A stretch of DNA of 64,000 bases. Source: Alkalihalobacterium elongatum. Lineage in GTDB: Bacteria > Bacillota > Bacilli > Bacillales > Bacillaceae_F. Of this stretch, positions 35,958 through 43,568 are shown piece after piece. The position numbers and the translations under genes are program-made. Position 1 is the first letter of the stretch, and each line of letters begins with the position of its first letter. The stretch lies in NCBI RefSeq assembly GCF_019024285.1, contig NZ_WMKZ01000014.1, positions 1 to 64,000 of the forward strand. The letters run 5' to 3'. Below the pieces are notes generated by a model. That model saw only the letters and a list, made by a program, of their open reading frames with translations. It made no database searches and was not told the DNA's origin.

Positions 35958-37049
35958 TTATATTTCTTTATTTTTTGTATTCCCATCACTGTTAAAAGCT
36001 TGATCACTACTGTTAATGCTAATATTATTTGGATCTAACCCATTTCCAAGCGATCCATACCTATTACCCTCACGTGGGTCGATTAGCTCATTTTGTTGAT
36101 AATAAAGGCGCGGCGTTTTAAATAAAGCAATCATCGCTTTTAAGAATGACATTTCATGGTACCGTTCTGGCCAACGCTGTTTAATTTGCTCTTTCACTAA
36201 AGGATAATACTTTGGACTAATGGACGGAAACAAATGGTGCTCCGTATGGTATGAAAAATTAAAATGGATCGCATCTACCCACTTCGGTACAGTCACCGAT
36301 AAGCTGTTTGCTAGTGGATCATTGACTGGAACAAGCGGATTTAAGCGGTGATTCGTTGATATATACGCCATTACAATAAAATTTGCAATTAATAATGGGA
36401 TTAAAAACACAAACAACCATTTCGTAAATCCAATCCAAAATAAAAGACCAATCCAGGATGCCCAAGGCAAAATTAACTGAAGCCAAACTTTAGGGCGATT
36501 TCTTGGGTCAAAATCTTTAATATATATCCCAAACATTCTTGATGAATGTACCGTAAAAGTCATCGCTAACGAAAGTAAGCTAAATGAAGCACGGATAAAT
36601 AAAGGGATGCGATACAATAACCGAATGAATGGCTTTTTCTCCAACTGATCGGCTGTTATCCAAGCATCTGGATCTTTATGTTCATCTTGTGTGTGCACAT
36701 GATGGTTCATGTTGTGCCATTTACGCCACAAGCTTGGTCCAGTACATAGTGGCCAAAATGCTATCGCTCCCAAAAGATCACGGAGCCATGGTTTTCTAAC
36801 TACCGTTCCATGTAAGATTTCATGTCCTAAAAATCCAAGACTAGCGTAGCAAGATCCTAAAACAACAGCTATTAGGAGGTTACCCCAGATGTTAAGCTCA
36901 AACAGACCAACTGTTAGAAAACCAGCAACAATCACAATTAAAAATGCTAATCCACCTAATAAACGAGATGGCGCTGGCTTAAATGCTTCTTTAGGAAGAT
37001 GAGGCTTTAATCTAGCTGCGTACCAAGATAACGATTGATATTCTTTCAT
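35958..37049 (-). CDS. membrane fatty acid desaturase
   Basis: Non-haem di-iron desaturase of 363 residues. The three histidine boxes are present: GHEILHG (H76, H80), WHNMNHH (112-117) and HTEHH (268-272). Membrane segments lie at about 30-72, 90-105 and 195-235. It introduces double bonds into membrane lipid acyl chains; regiospecificity cannot be read. The last 45 residues are Asn/Ser-rich and probably disordered. GGAAGGGG precedes the ATG. Unlike B. subtilis des, there is no DesKR pair next to it. Confidence 0.93.
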   Translation of the reverse strand: MKEYQSLSWYAARLKPHLPKEAFKPAPSRLLGGLAFLIVIVAGFLTVGLFELNIWGNLLIAVVLGSCYASLGFLGHEILHGTVVRKPWLRDLLGAIAFWPLCTGPSLWRKWHNMNHHVHTQDEHKDPDAWITADQLEKKPFIRLLYRIPLFIRASFSLLSLAMTFTVHSSRMFGIYIKDFDPRNRPKVWLQLILPWASWIGLLFWIGFTKWLFVFLIPLLIANFIVMAYISTNHRLNPLVPVNDPLANSLSVTVPKWVDAIHFNFSYHTEHHLFPSISPKYYPLVKEQIKQRWPERYHEMSFLKAMIALFKTPRLYYQQNELIDPREGNRYGSLGNGLDPNNISINSSDQAFNSDGNTKNKEI

Positions 37050-37280
37050 TTTATTCCCCTTCCAATTTCACTCAATTTCCGTAATACACCTCTTATTGTT
37101 TCTAAAAAGTTTTCCTTTTAATACTTAAAATTTCCATTTAATTTTTATTTGTATTTATCGTAACAGTTATACCATGTCATAATCAATGGTTTTTATTACC
37201 TGATACTAATATCTAGTGTTATCTTTTATCCTGGAAATTTATTCAATAAACATAGGACTCTAAAAACAAACTCATAAACA

Positions 37281-37388
37281 AAAAAACGCTAACTCGGGCA
37301 GTGTATAGCTTCTCGCATACAAAGTGACTAGTTAATACTAGCCATCTTCTCGAGGTCTTTACACTGTTTTTCGAGCAAGCGTTTTTTT
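37281..37388. terminator. long structured bidirectional terminator
   Basis: Outer blocks AAAAAACGCT/AGCGTTTTTT, CTCG/CGAG and CAGTGTA/TACACTG pair over 108 nt, with an inner ACTAGT-TAAT-ACTAG hairpin. Downstream of the LOG gene it gives a U tract; it lies upstream of the desaturase. Larger and more branched than a simple terminator. Confidence 0.6.
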
Positions 37389-37396
37389 AAATTGGT

Positions 37397-37972
37397 TTAT
37401 AAGTCTATGATTTCATCCGATCGAATTCCTCGATTATCGTTAAACATTTTTTCCAAAAGTACTTCTGGCTGCTTCTCAATAATGAGCAAATCTACATTAG
37501 CTTGTGGCATAAACCCTGCTGTTGCTGCTTTTTTGACTAAATCACTGACTGGTTCATAATAGTTTAATACGTTTAATGCGCCAATTGGCTTCTTATGGAT
37601 GCCAATTTGTGCCCAGCACATCACTTCAAATAACTCTTCGAATGTACCAATTCCACCAGGTAATGCAATATAGCCATCTGCCAAGTCTGACATGAGTGCT
37701 TTTCGTTCATGCATCGTTTCTGTTTCGTGGAATTCCGTTATAAGAGGATGAATAATCTCTCTTTTAAAAAGGTTTTTTGGCATTACACCAGTCACTTTCC
37801 CGCCTGATTTAAGGACGCTATCAGCGATGCTTCCCATTAAACCAATTTTTGAACCACCATACACTAATTCAATATTTTGTTCCGCCAACAGTTGCCCTAA
37901 CCGAACAGCACCCTGTTCAAATTCAGGACTTGCACCTACGTTTGAACCCGCAAACACACATATTCTTTTCAT
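37397..37972 (-). CDS. LOG-family (TIGR00730) protein
   Basis: 191 residues with a Rossmann-like fold and the LOG signature PGGIGTFEELFEV (about 107-119) plus the nucleotide loop VYGGSKIGLMG. Family members are cytokinin riboside 5'-monophosphate phosphoribohydrolases or nucleotide-monophosphate hydrolases; the B. subtilis relative is YvdD. The bacterial role is not settled. Confidence 0.9.
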   Translation of the reverse strand: MKRICVFAGSNVGASPEFEQGAVRLGQLLAEQNIELVYGGSKIGLMGSIADSVLKSGGKVTGVMPKNLFKREIIHPLITEFHETETMHERKALMSDLADGYIALPGGIGTFEELFEVMCWAQIGIHKKPIGALNVLNYYEPVSDLVKKAATAGFMPQANVDLLIIEKQPEVLLEKMFNDNRGIRSDEIIDL

Positions 37973-38145
37973 AGTGTCTGTCTCTCCTACATCAATAATC
38001 TTTACTTACTCTTATTTTAACATGTTCACAAGCCTATCATAATGGTCGGTTTATTTTTTTACTGTTAAAGAAAACATAATATAATAACACCCATTTTATG
38101 ATAACCTGTAATAGTATGAATGAAAATTAAAGGAGTTATAACACG

Positions 38146-38319
38146 ATGACTGAAAAGAAAAAAATTAACCTGCAAGAAGCAATTAAACAGCAGCTTGCTA
38201 ATAAAAAGAATAATCTATCACAAGGTAAGGCAAAGGGGCATGCTGCAAACCAACCGAAACAAATGAAAAGTCAGCAAACGAAAAAAATTAATAACCAACG
38301 CAAACGGATGGGAACTTAA
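38146..38319 (+). CDS. small basic Lys/Gln-rich protein
   Basis: 57 residues, highly charged and hydrophilic (MTEKKKINLQEAIKQQ at the start, NNQRKRMG near the end), with about a quarter lysine or arginine. I do not recognise a family; the composition recalls small spore or nucleic-acid-binding proteins. AAAGGAG lies 10 nt before the ATG, and its TAA overlaps the ywbE ATG as TAATG, so the two are coupled. Confidence 0.75.
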   Translation: MTEKKKINLQEAIKQQLANKKNNLSQGKAKGHAANQPKQMKSQQTKKINNQRKRMGT

Positions 38320-38513
38320 TGAACGGTCAAAACCGGAGTAATATCACACCAGGTATTGAAGTAAATATCGTCTTAAAACAAGACCAACGCACAGGTAAAT
38401 TGACGAACGGTGTTGTCAAAGACATACTAACGAAATCAAGCTCCCACCCGCATGGAATTAAAGTCCGTCTCCAAGACGGCTCCGTTGGCCGTGTCAAAGA
38501 AATCATAAAATAA
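38319..38513 (+). CDS. ywbE: YwbE family protein
   Basis: 64 residues of the DUF2196/YwbE family: PGIEVNIVLKQDQRTGKLTNGVVKDILTKSSSHPHGIKVRLQDGSVGRVKEI. An SH3-like beta barrel is likely. Function unknown. Starts within the stop codon of the upstream small gene; REP copy 6 follows 20 bp after its stop. Confidence 0.92.
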   Translation: MNGQNRSNITPGIEVNIVLKQDQRTGKLTNGVVKDILTKSSSHPHGIKVRLQDGSVGRVKEIIK

Positions 38514-38534
38514 TAATAAAAGTGCCATTTAATA

Positions 38535-38580
38535 AAAAGTGCGAGGCACCTTTAGTGTACTAAAGGTGCCTCGCACTTTT
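38535..38580. repeat. REP-like palindrome, copy 6 (covarying arms)
   Basis: A 46-bp near-perfect palindrome between the convergent ywbE and glnS genes. Both arms carry the same change relative to the other copies: GTGCGAGGCACC on the left is matched by GGTGCCTCGCAC on the right. The long stem is kept while the short palindrome inside each arm is broken. Confidence 0.95.
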
Positions 38581-38583
38581 GAA

Positions 38584-40236
38584 TTATAGTTTAAATGAAC
38601 TTTTCAACGAAACAATCAAATTAAAGACTAATTGAGCTTCTTTGGTATCTTTCGGATCGACATTAAAGTAACCATGTCTAAAGAACTGGAACTTATCATT
38701 CTCCTTCGCTTCTATCATGTTTGGCTCGACAAATCCTTTAAAGACCTCCAGAGAATTCGGATTAATATGATCTAAGAATGTTTTGCCTTCTTCTTTTTCT
38801 TCGTCGAGGATTAACGGGTTGTATAAACGGAACTCTGCAGGCACAGCATTTGTTGCCTCTACCCAATGAAGCGTCCCTTTTACTTTTCTTCCCGTAAACC
38901 CAGTTCCACTCTTCGTTTCAGGATCATACGTACAACGAAGTTCAACGACATTTCCATTGTCGTCCTTAATCACTTCTTCACACTTGATAAAATAAGCATG
39001 CTTTAAGCGAACTTCATTACCTGGGAACAAGCGGAAATACTTTTTAGGAGGGTTCTCCATGAAATCCTCTTGTTCAATATAAATTTCACGAGAAAATGGA
39101 ATTTGACGTGTTCCCATCTCTGGATTTTCTGGGTTAATCTCTGCATCTAGCATTTCAACTTGGCCTTCAGGGTAGTTCGTAATAACGACTTTTAGCGGTT
39201 TAATAACACCCATTGTTCGCGGAGCTTTTAATTTTAAATCCTCACGAGCAAAGTGCTCCAGCATTTGAACGTCAACAGTACTATAGCTTCTCGCAACTCC
39301 TATTTCACGACAGAAATTACGGATCGACTCCGCTGTAAACCCTCTTCTTCTAAGTCCAGAGATCGTTGGCATGCGCGGGTCATCCCAGCCATCTACCACG
39401 TTTTCATCAACTAACTGCTTTAAATTTCGTTTACTCATGATCGTGTTGGTTAAGTTTAACCGAGCAAACTCAATTTGTTTCGGAGTTGCTTCCATCTCAC
39501 AATGCTCAACGACCCAATTATATAATGGACGGTGGTCCTCAAACTCTAACGTACAAAGTGAATGAGTGACTCCTTCAATTGCATCACCTAGCGGATGCGC
39601 AAAGTCATACATCGGGTAAATGCACCATTTATCCCCTGTATTATGGTGAGTAGCGTGAGAAATACGATAAATTACAGGATCTCTCATATTTAAGTTAGGC
39701 GATTCCATATCGATTTTTGCACGTAATACTTTTTCTCCGTTACCGAATTCACCCTTCTTCATTCGTTCAAATAAATCTAAGTTTTCGTCAACCGAACGAT
39801 TTCGATTCGGGCTTTCTTTTCCTGGCTCTGTTAATGTCCCGCGATACTCCCGAATTTGTTCAGCTGTTAAATCATCAACGTAAGCTAAGCCTTTTTTAAT
39901 AAGAAGTACAGCACGTTCATACATTTCATCAAAATAATTAGAAGCAAAGAAAAGTCCATCCCATTCATAACCTAACCACGTTACATCTTCTTTAATGGAG
40001 TCAACGAACTCTTGATCTTCTTTTAAGGGGTTCGTGTCATCAAAACGTAAATTTGTCTTCCCTTTAAATTCATCGGCAAGCTCAAAGTTTAAAACGATTG
40101 ATTTTGCATGCCCAATATGTAAATATCCATTTGGCTCTGGAGGAAACCGAGTAACGATCTCGTTGTTTCTTCCTTCCTTTAAATCTTCAGTTACAATATG
40201 CTTGATAAAATTTGACGAATTATTCGTGCTCTCCAT
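38584..40236 (-). CDS. glnS: glutaminyl-tRNA synthetase
   Basis: Class I synthetase charging tRNA-Gln directly. 550 residues, the size of the E. coli enzyme, without a YqeY domain. HIGH at 40-43 ([11 protein letters not shown]), MSKR at 267-270, and the GlnRS-type motifs [33 protein letters not shown] and [15 protein letters not shown]. The rest is the two-barrel anticodon domain. ATG 40236 is chosen as the first with a ribosome site. Most Bacillus make Gln-tRNA by the GatCAB amidation route, so this gene is unusual. No T-box is visible upstream. Confidence 0.96.
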   Translation of the reverse strand: MESTNNSSNFIKHIVTEDLKEGRNNEIVTRFPPEPNGYLHIGHAKSIVLNFELADEFKGKTNLRFDDTNPLKEDQEFVDSIKEDVTWLGYEWDGLFFASNYFDEMYERAVLLIKKGLAYVDDLTAEQIREYRGTLTEPGKESPNRNRSVDENLDLFERMKKGEFGNGEKVLRAKIDMESPNLNMRDPVIYRISHATHHNTGDKWCIYPMYDFAHPLGDAIEGVTHSLCTLEFEDHRPLYNWVVEHCEMEATPKQIEFARLNLTNTIMSKRNLKQLVDENVVDGWDDPRMPTISGLRRRGFTAESIRNFCREIGVARSYSTVDVQMLEHFAREDLKLKAPRTMGVIKPLKVVITNYPEGQVEMLDAEINPENPEMGTRQIPFSREIYIEQEDFMENPPKKYFRLFPGNEVRLKHAYFIKCEEVIKDDNGNVVELRCTYDPETKSGTGFTGRKVKGTLHWVEATNAVPAEFRLYNPLILDEEKEEGKTFLDHINPNSLEVFKGFVEPNMIEAKENDKFQFFRHGYFNVDPKDTKEAQLVFNLIVSLKSSFKL

Positions 40237-40517
40237 CCACCTCAACCTCTCTATTTCACAGTTCATTTTATTAGTAGTTATAACATAAAAACCCAAAGAT
40301 ATCTATGAATGACACGTCTTTAAAGCAAAATTCATCCACTACTATCATTCTCACCATTTACAGTTTGTAAACGTCTCGTCTTACCCTCCATCTAAAGTCT
40401 GATTCTTCCTAAAAAATAACACAACCAAAAGCGTAGCCGAACTTCAACCTTCTGCCAGACGTTTCCAATCCGTTCCCCATTTAAAATGAAAGTAACAAAC
40501 AAACAGGAGTGATGAAG

Positions 40518-40679
40518 ATGCAACACCTAGGATATGAAGGGCTAATTCACGATAAAAAACGAAGAGTCGATAAAATTTCAAAAGACGGGTGGAAACTTCA
40601 ATCAAAAGGATCAAATAAACTATCATGGTTTAATAAACTAAAAAGGAAAGTCATAGATTATGGTGCCAGGCACCTTTAA
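40518..40679 (+). CDS. small basic protein ending in a REP
   Basis: 53 residues (MQHLGYEGLIHDKKRR...), lysine-rich and unrecognised. AGGAG lies 8 nt before the ATG at 40518. The final residues GARHL and the TAA come from REP copy 7, in the same frame as in lipL, so the native 3' end may have been lost. It could be a truncated gene or a genuine short one. Confidence 0.5.
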   Translation: MQHLGYEGLIHDKKRRVDKISKDGWKLQSKGSNKLSWFNKLKRKVIDYGARHL

Positions 40680-40709
40680 TACAATGCTGTGATAAAGGTG
40701 CCTGGTACC
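40662..40709. repeat. REP-like palindrome, copy 7
   Basis: A 48-bp copy with consensus left arm and a right arm ending GGTACC, giving one G.U pair. It overlaps the 3' end of the preceding small gene and lies about 20 bp before the yhcY-like start. Confidence 0.93.
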
Positions 40710-40730
40710 TATAGAAAGTGAGGGATTTCG

Positions 40731-42191
40731 GTGAACAGTCATCAAGAAATAACAAGGCTAAAAACAATCAAAGCGATAGCAGAAACATTGAACCAAGGGA
40801 ACCGTATAGAAGAAATGCTGCAAACTGTCCTGAAAGAACTACTGCATGTTACCAAGCTCGAAACAGGCTGGATCTATTTAATTGATACTCATGGAAACTA
40901 TGAATTGGTCGCTGATGTTCACCTTCCCCCTGCACTTAGCTGGGGAGAAAAAAAGCCAATGTGTGAAGGAAACTGCTGGTGTATTAAAGAATACAATGAC
41001 AACACATTAAAGAGAGCTTTTAACATTATTGGCTGTAAACGAATTGAAGATGCCATTATATATAAATGGGGTGACACAAAAGGTATCACTCACCATGCAA
41101 CTGTTCCACTGCAAGCAGGCGATGAGCGCTTCGGCCTTCTTAATGTCGCGGCACCGAACAAAGCCCGTTTTACTAGTACTGAACTCAACCTGCTTGAGGC
41201 TGTGGCCTTTCAAATTGGAACAGCTATTAAACGCATGAAATTATATCAAAATGAACAAAAACGTGCTTCACTCTATCAAAAACTCGGACAGATTAGCGCC
41301 AACCTGAATGCCACGCGTGCGCACGAGACAAATCTCATCAACTTTGCAGTTAACGAAATACACAATGCTTTTTCTTGGTCTGGCATTGAACTCGAATGTA
41401 ACCATTCTAAGGCAAAAATTCACCCGACGACTAAAGACAGCTTACGAACTATTGAAAAAGAAATCCGCATTGGAGAAACAAAAGGTAAGCTGAAAATCTC
41501 ACACAGTCATTTGGATCATATTGACGAGGAAATGATCACCCAATTGAGTAACCACCTGGCGATTTTATTTGAAAATGCAAGGATTGATACTAAATCACGA
41601 GAAATTGCACTCATAGAAGAACGTAATCGACTCGCACGTGACCTGCATGATTCTGTCAATCAACTACTATTCTCTCTATCTCTCACAGCTCGCGGGATGA
41701 AAGAATTAAAGGAAATTGATCAACTGCACAGCTCTCTTTCCTACATTCAAGAGCTTTCTCAAGAAGCCTTGCAAGAAATGCGCAGCCTCATTTGGCAGCT
41801 CCGCCCCTCTGGCCTAGAAAACGGAGTCGCCAGTGCACTAACATCCTATGGAGAAATGCTACTTTTAAAAGTTGATGTTCATCTAATAGGTCTATTAAAT
41901 GTAAAAAACTCGATCGAGGAGTGCCTGTGGCGCGTCGGACAAGAAGCACTAAATAATATAAAAAAACATGCGCAAACAACGATCGCCAAAATTCACATCG
42001 AAGTGAAAAAAGAGAAAGTAACTATGATCATAAAAGATGAGGGAATTGGCTTTGACCCTTTGGAGAACGAACACGGAGCTTCTATTGGATTGTCTAGCAT
42101 GAAAGAACGAGTAGAGCTTCATGGAGGGAAACTCAACATCAATACAACGATAGGAAAAGGAACAACAATTTCAGTTTCACTTCCTACTTAA
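40731..42191 (+). CDS. yhcY: cytosolic GAF-domain sensor histidine kinase (YhcY/AirS-like)
   Basis: 486 residues without membrane segments: GAF domain (about 20-170), a linker helical region, HisKA_3 with H306 in EERNRLARDLHDSVNQ and a HATPase domain. The GAF contains C78, C82, C84 and C102 (CEGNCWC and GCKR), a set like the iron-sulfur ligands of the S. aureus redox sensor AirS, a YhcY homologue; a cluster here is inferred. GTG start with GAGGG 6 nt upstream. Followed 12 bp later by its response regulator. Confidence 0.88.
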   Translation: MNSHQEITRLKTIKAIAETLNQGNRIEEMLQTVLKELLHVTKLETGWIYLIDTHGNYELVADVHLPPALSWGEKKPMCEGNCWCIKEYNDNTLKRAFNIIGCKRIEDAIIYKWGDTKGITHHATVPLQAGDERFGLLNVAAPNKARFTSTELNLLEAVAFQIGTAIKRMKLYQNEQKRASLYQKLGQISANLNATRAHETNLINFAVNEIHNAFSWSGIELECNHSKAKIHPTTKDSLRTIEKEIRIGETKGKLKISHSHLDHIDEEMITQLSNHLAILFENARIDTKSREIALIEERNRLARDLHDSVNQLLFSLSLTARGMKELKEIDQLHSSLSYIQELSQEALQEMRSLIWQLRPSGLENGVASALTSYGEMLLLKVDVHLIGLLNVKNSIEECLWRVGQEALNNIKKHAQTTIAKIHIEVKKEKVTMIIKDEGIGFDPLENEHGASIGLSSMKERVELHGGKLNINTTIGKGTTISVSLPT

Positions 42192-42203
42192 GGAGAGAGG
42201 ATT

Positions 42204-42836
42204 ATGACAATTCGTATTCTCATTGCTGATGACCATCATGTCGTACGACGAGGATTACGCTTTTTTCTAGATACCCAAACAGACATCGAAATTGTCGGCG
42301 AAGCAATAGATGGTCAGGATGCGATCGAAAAAGTAAATCAGCTAAAACCAGATGTCGTTTTAATGGACCTAGTCATGCCTAATATAGATGGAATTGAGGC
42401 AACTAAAAAAATTAGAGAAACAAACCGTACAATTAAAATACTTATTTTAACGAGTTTTTCGGACCAAGACCATGTTATCCCTGCCATTCGAGCAGGCGCT
42501 AATGGTTACCAATTAAAAGACATTGAGCCTGATGAATTAGTAAAAACAATAAAGGCAGTTTACAATGGCCAAAGTCAACTGCACCCTCAAGTCACACATC
42601 ATGTGCTGACGCATATGTCTGGTGATAAGGAAGAACATTTACTTGATACGTTAACGAAACGAGAAAAAGAAGTACTCCTGGAAATCACGAACGGAAAAAG
42701 TAATAAAGAAATTGCTGCATCACTTTTTATCACAGAAAAAACCGTTAAAACACATGTTTCAAACCTTTTAAGTAAACTTGAGCTTTCCGATCGGACACAG
42801 GCTGCTCTCTACGCAATCAAACATGGACTAAAGTAA
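42204..42836 (+). CDS. yhcZ: NarL/LuxR-type response regulator (YhcZ-like)
   Basis: 210 residues: receiver domain with D9-D10 and phospho-acceptor D55 (VVLMDLVMPN), K near 104, and a C-terminal LuxR helix-turn-helix (LTKREKEVLLEITNGKSNKEIA, TEKTVKTHVSNLLSKL). Partner of the preceding kinase. AAGGAGAG precedes the ATG. Target genes are not identifiable here, though the reductase downstream is the natural candidate. Confidence 0.93.
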   Translation: MTIRILIADDHHVVRRGLRFFLDTQTDIEIVGEAIDGQDAIEKVNQLKPDVVLMDLVMPNIDGIEATKKIRETNRTIKILILTSFSDQDHVIPAIRAGANGYQLKDIEPDELVKTIKAVYNGQSQLHPQVTHHVLTHMSGDKEEHLLDTLTKREKEVLLEITNGKSNKEIAASLFITEKTVKTHVSNLLSKLELSDRTQAALYAIKHGLK

Positions 42837-42976
42837 CTTCTCATCCTAAAGTTGTAGAAAGGTTTATCGAATATTCGTTCTTTTTCTCTAGTAAAACTTC
42901 GATCCTTCCACTGATGGTCTAGCGATAATCTTTGTATACAATAAATATATAGACAACCAGCAAAGGAGAGAGAAAA

Positions 42977-43507
42977 ATGAATGTTTTGGTCATAAATGGA
43001 ACCCCAAGAAAGCATGGAAGAACACGGATATTAGCTTCACACTTAGCTGATACGTACAATACAAAATATATCGATTTAAGCAGCTTCGCACTCCCGCTAT
43101 ACAACGGAGAAAAAGATCAACAAGACATCAAAGAAGTAAAACAGCTAAAAGAAATGGCATTAGAGGCAGATGGCTTTATTTTATGCACTCCAGAGTATCA
43201 TTCAGGGATGAGCGGTATTCTAAAAAATATGCTTGATTTTCTTGGCAGCGACCACTTTAAAAATAAACCAGTCGCTTTAATCGCTGTTGCAGGAGGCGGA
43301 AAAGGTGGCATAAACGCCTTAAATAATATGAGAACGGTCGTGCGTGGGCTATATGGTAACGCTATCCCCCGTCAGCTCGTCTTAGATCCCGTCCACTTTA
43401 ATACGGATCAACGGATGTTAACTAGCGATGGTGAAGATTTAGTAGAAAACGTTGTCGAGGAGTTTAAATTCTATTTGGAGACTGCAAAGAGACTATCTTT
43501 TAAGTAA
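42977..43507 (+). CDS. yhdA: NADPH-dependent FMN reductase (azoreductase YhdA-like)
   Basis: 176 residues of flavodoxin fold: FMN phosphate loop NGTPRKHGRT (about 8-17), CTPEYHSGMSGILKNMLDFL around 73-92, and AGGGKGGINALNNMR. Family enzymes reduce quinones, azo dyes or flavin. In B. subtilis yhcY-yhcZ-yhdA are consecutive, and the same order holds here. A separate promoter is possible in the 140-bp gap. GGAGAG precedes the ATG. Confidence 0.88.
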   Translation: MNVLVINGTPRKHGRTRILASHLADTYNTKYIDLSSFALPLYNGEKDQQDIKEVKQLKEMALEADGFILCTPEYHSGMSGILKNMLDFLGSDHFKNKPVALIAVAGGGKGGINALNNMRTVVRGLYGNAIPRQLVLDPVHFNTDQRMLTSDGEDLVENVVEEFKFYLETAKRLSFK

Positions 43508-43514
43508 TAAACAA

Positions 43515-43565
43515 AAAGCAAGTCTAGCTCCTCAAAATTAAATAAATGAGGACCTAGACTTCTTT
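43515..43565. terminator. bidirectional terminator yhdA / nucleotidase
   Basis: AAGTCTAG-TCCTCA pairs with TGAGGA-CTAGACTT with one mismatch around a 12-nt loop; A and T runs flank both sides. Confidence 0.8.
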
Positions 43566-43568
43566 ATT

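Noticed and set aside
40237-40517. Possible T-box leader for glnS
   Set aside because: GGAGGGTAAGACG on the minus strand recalls the antiterminator only slightly; the GGGTGGNACCGCG core is missing.
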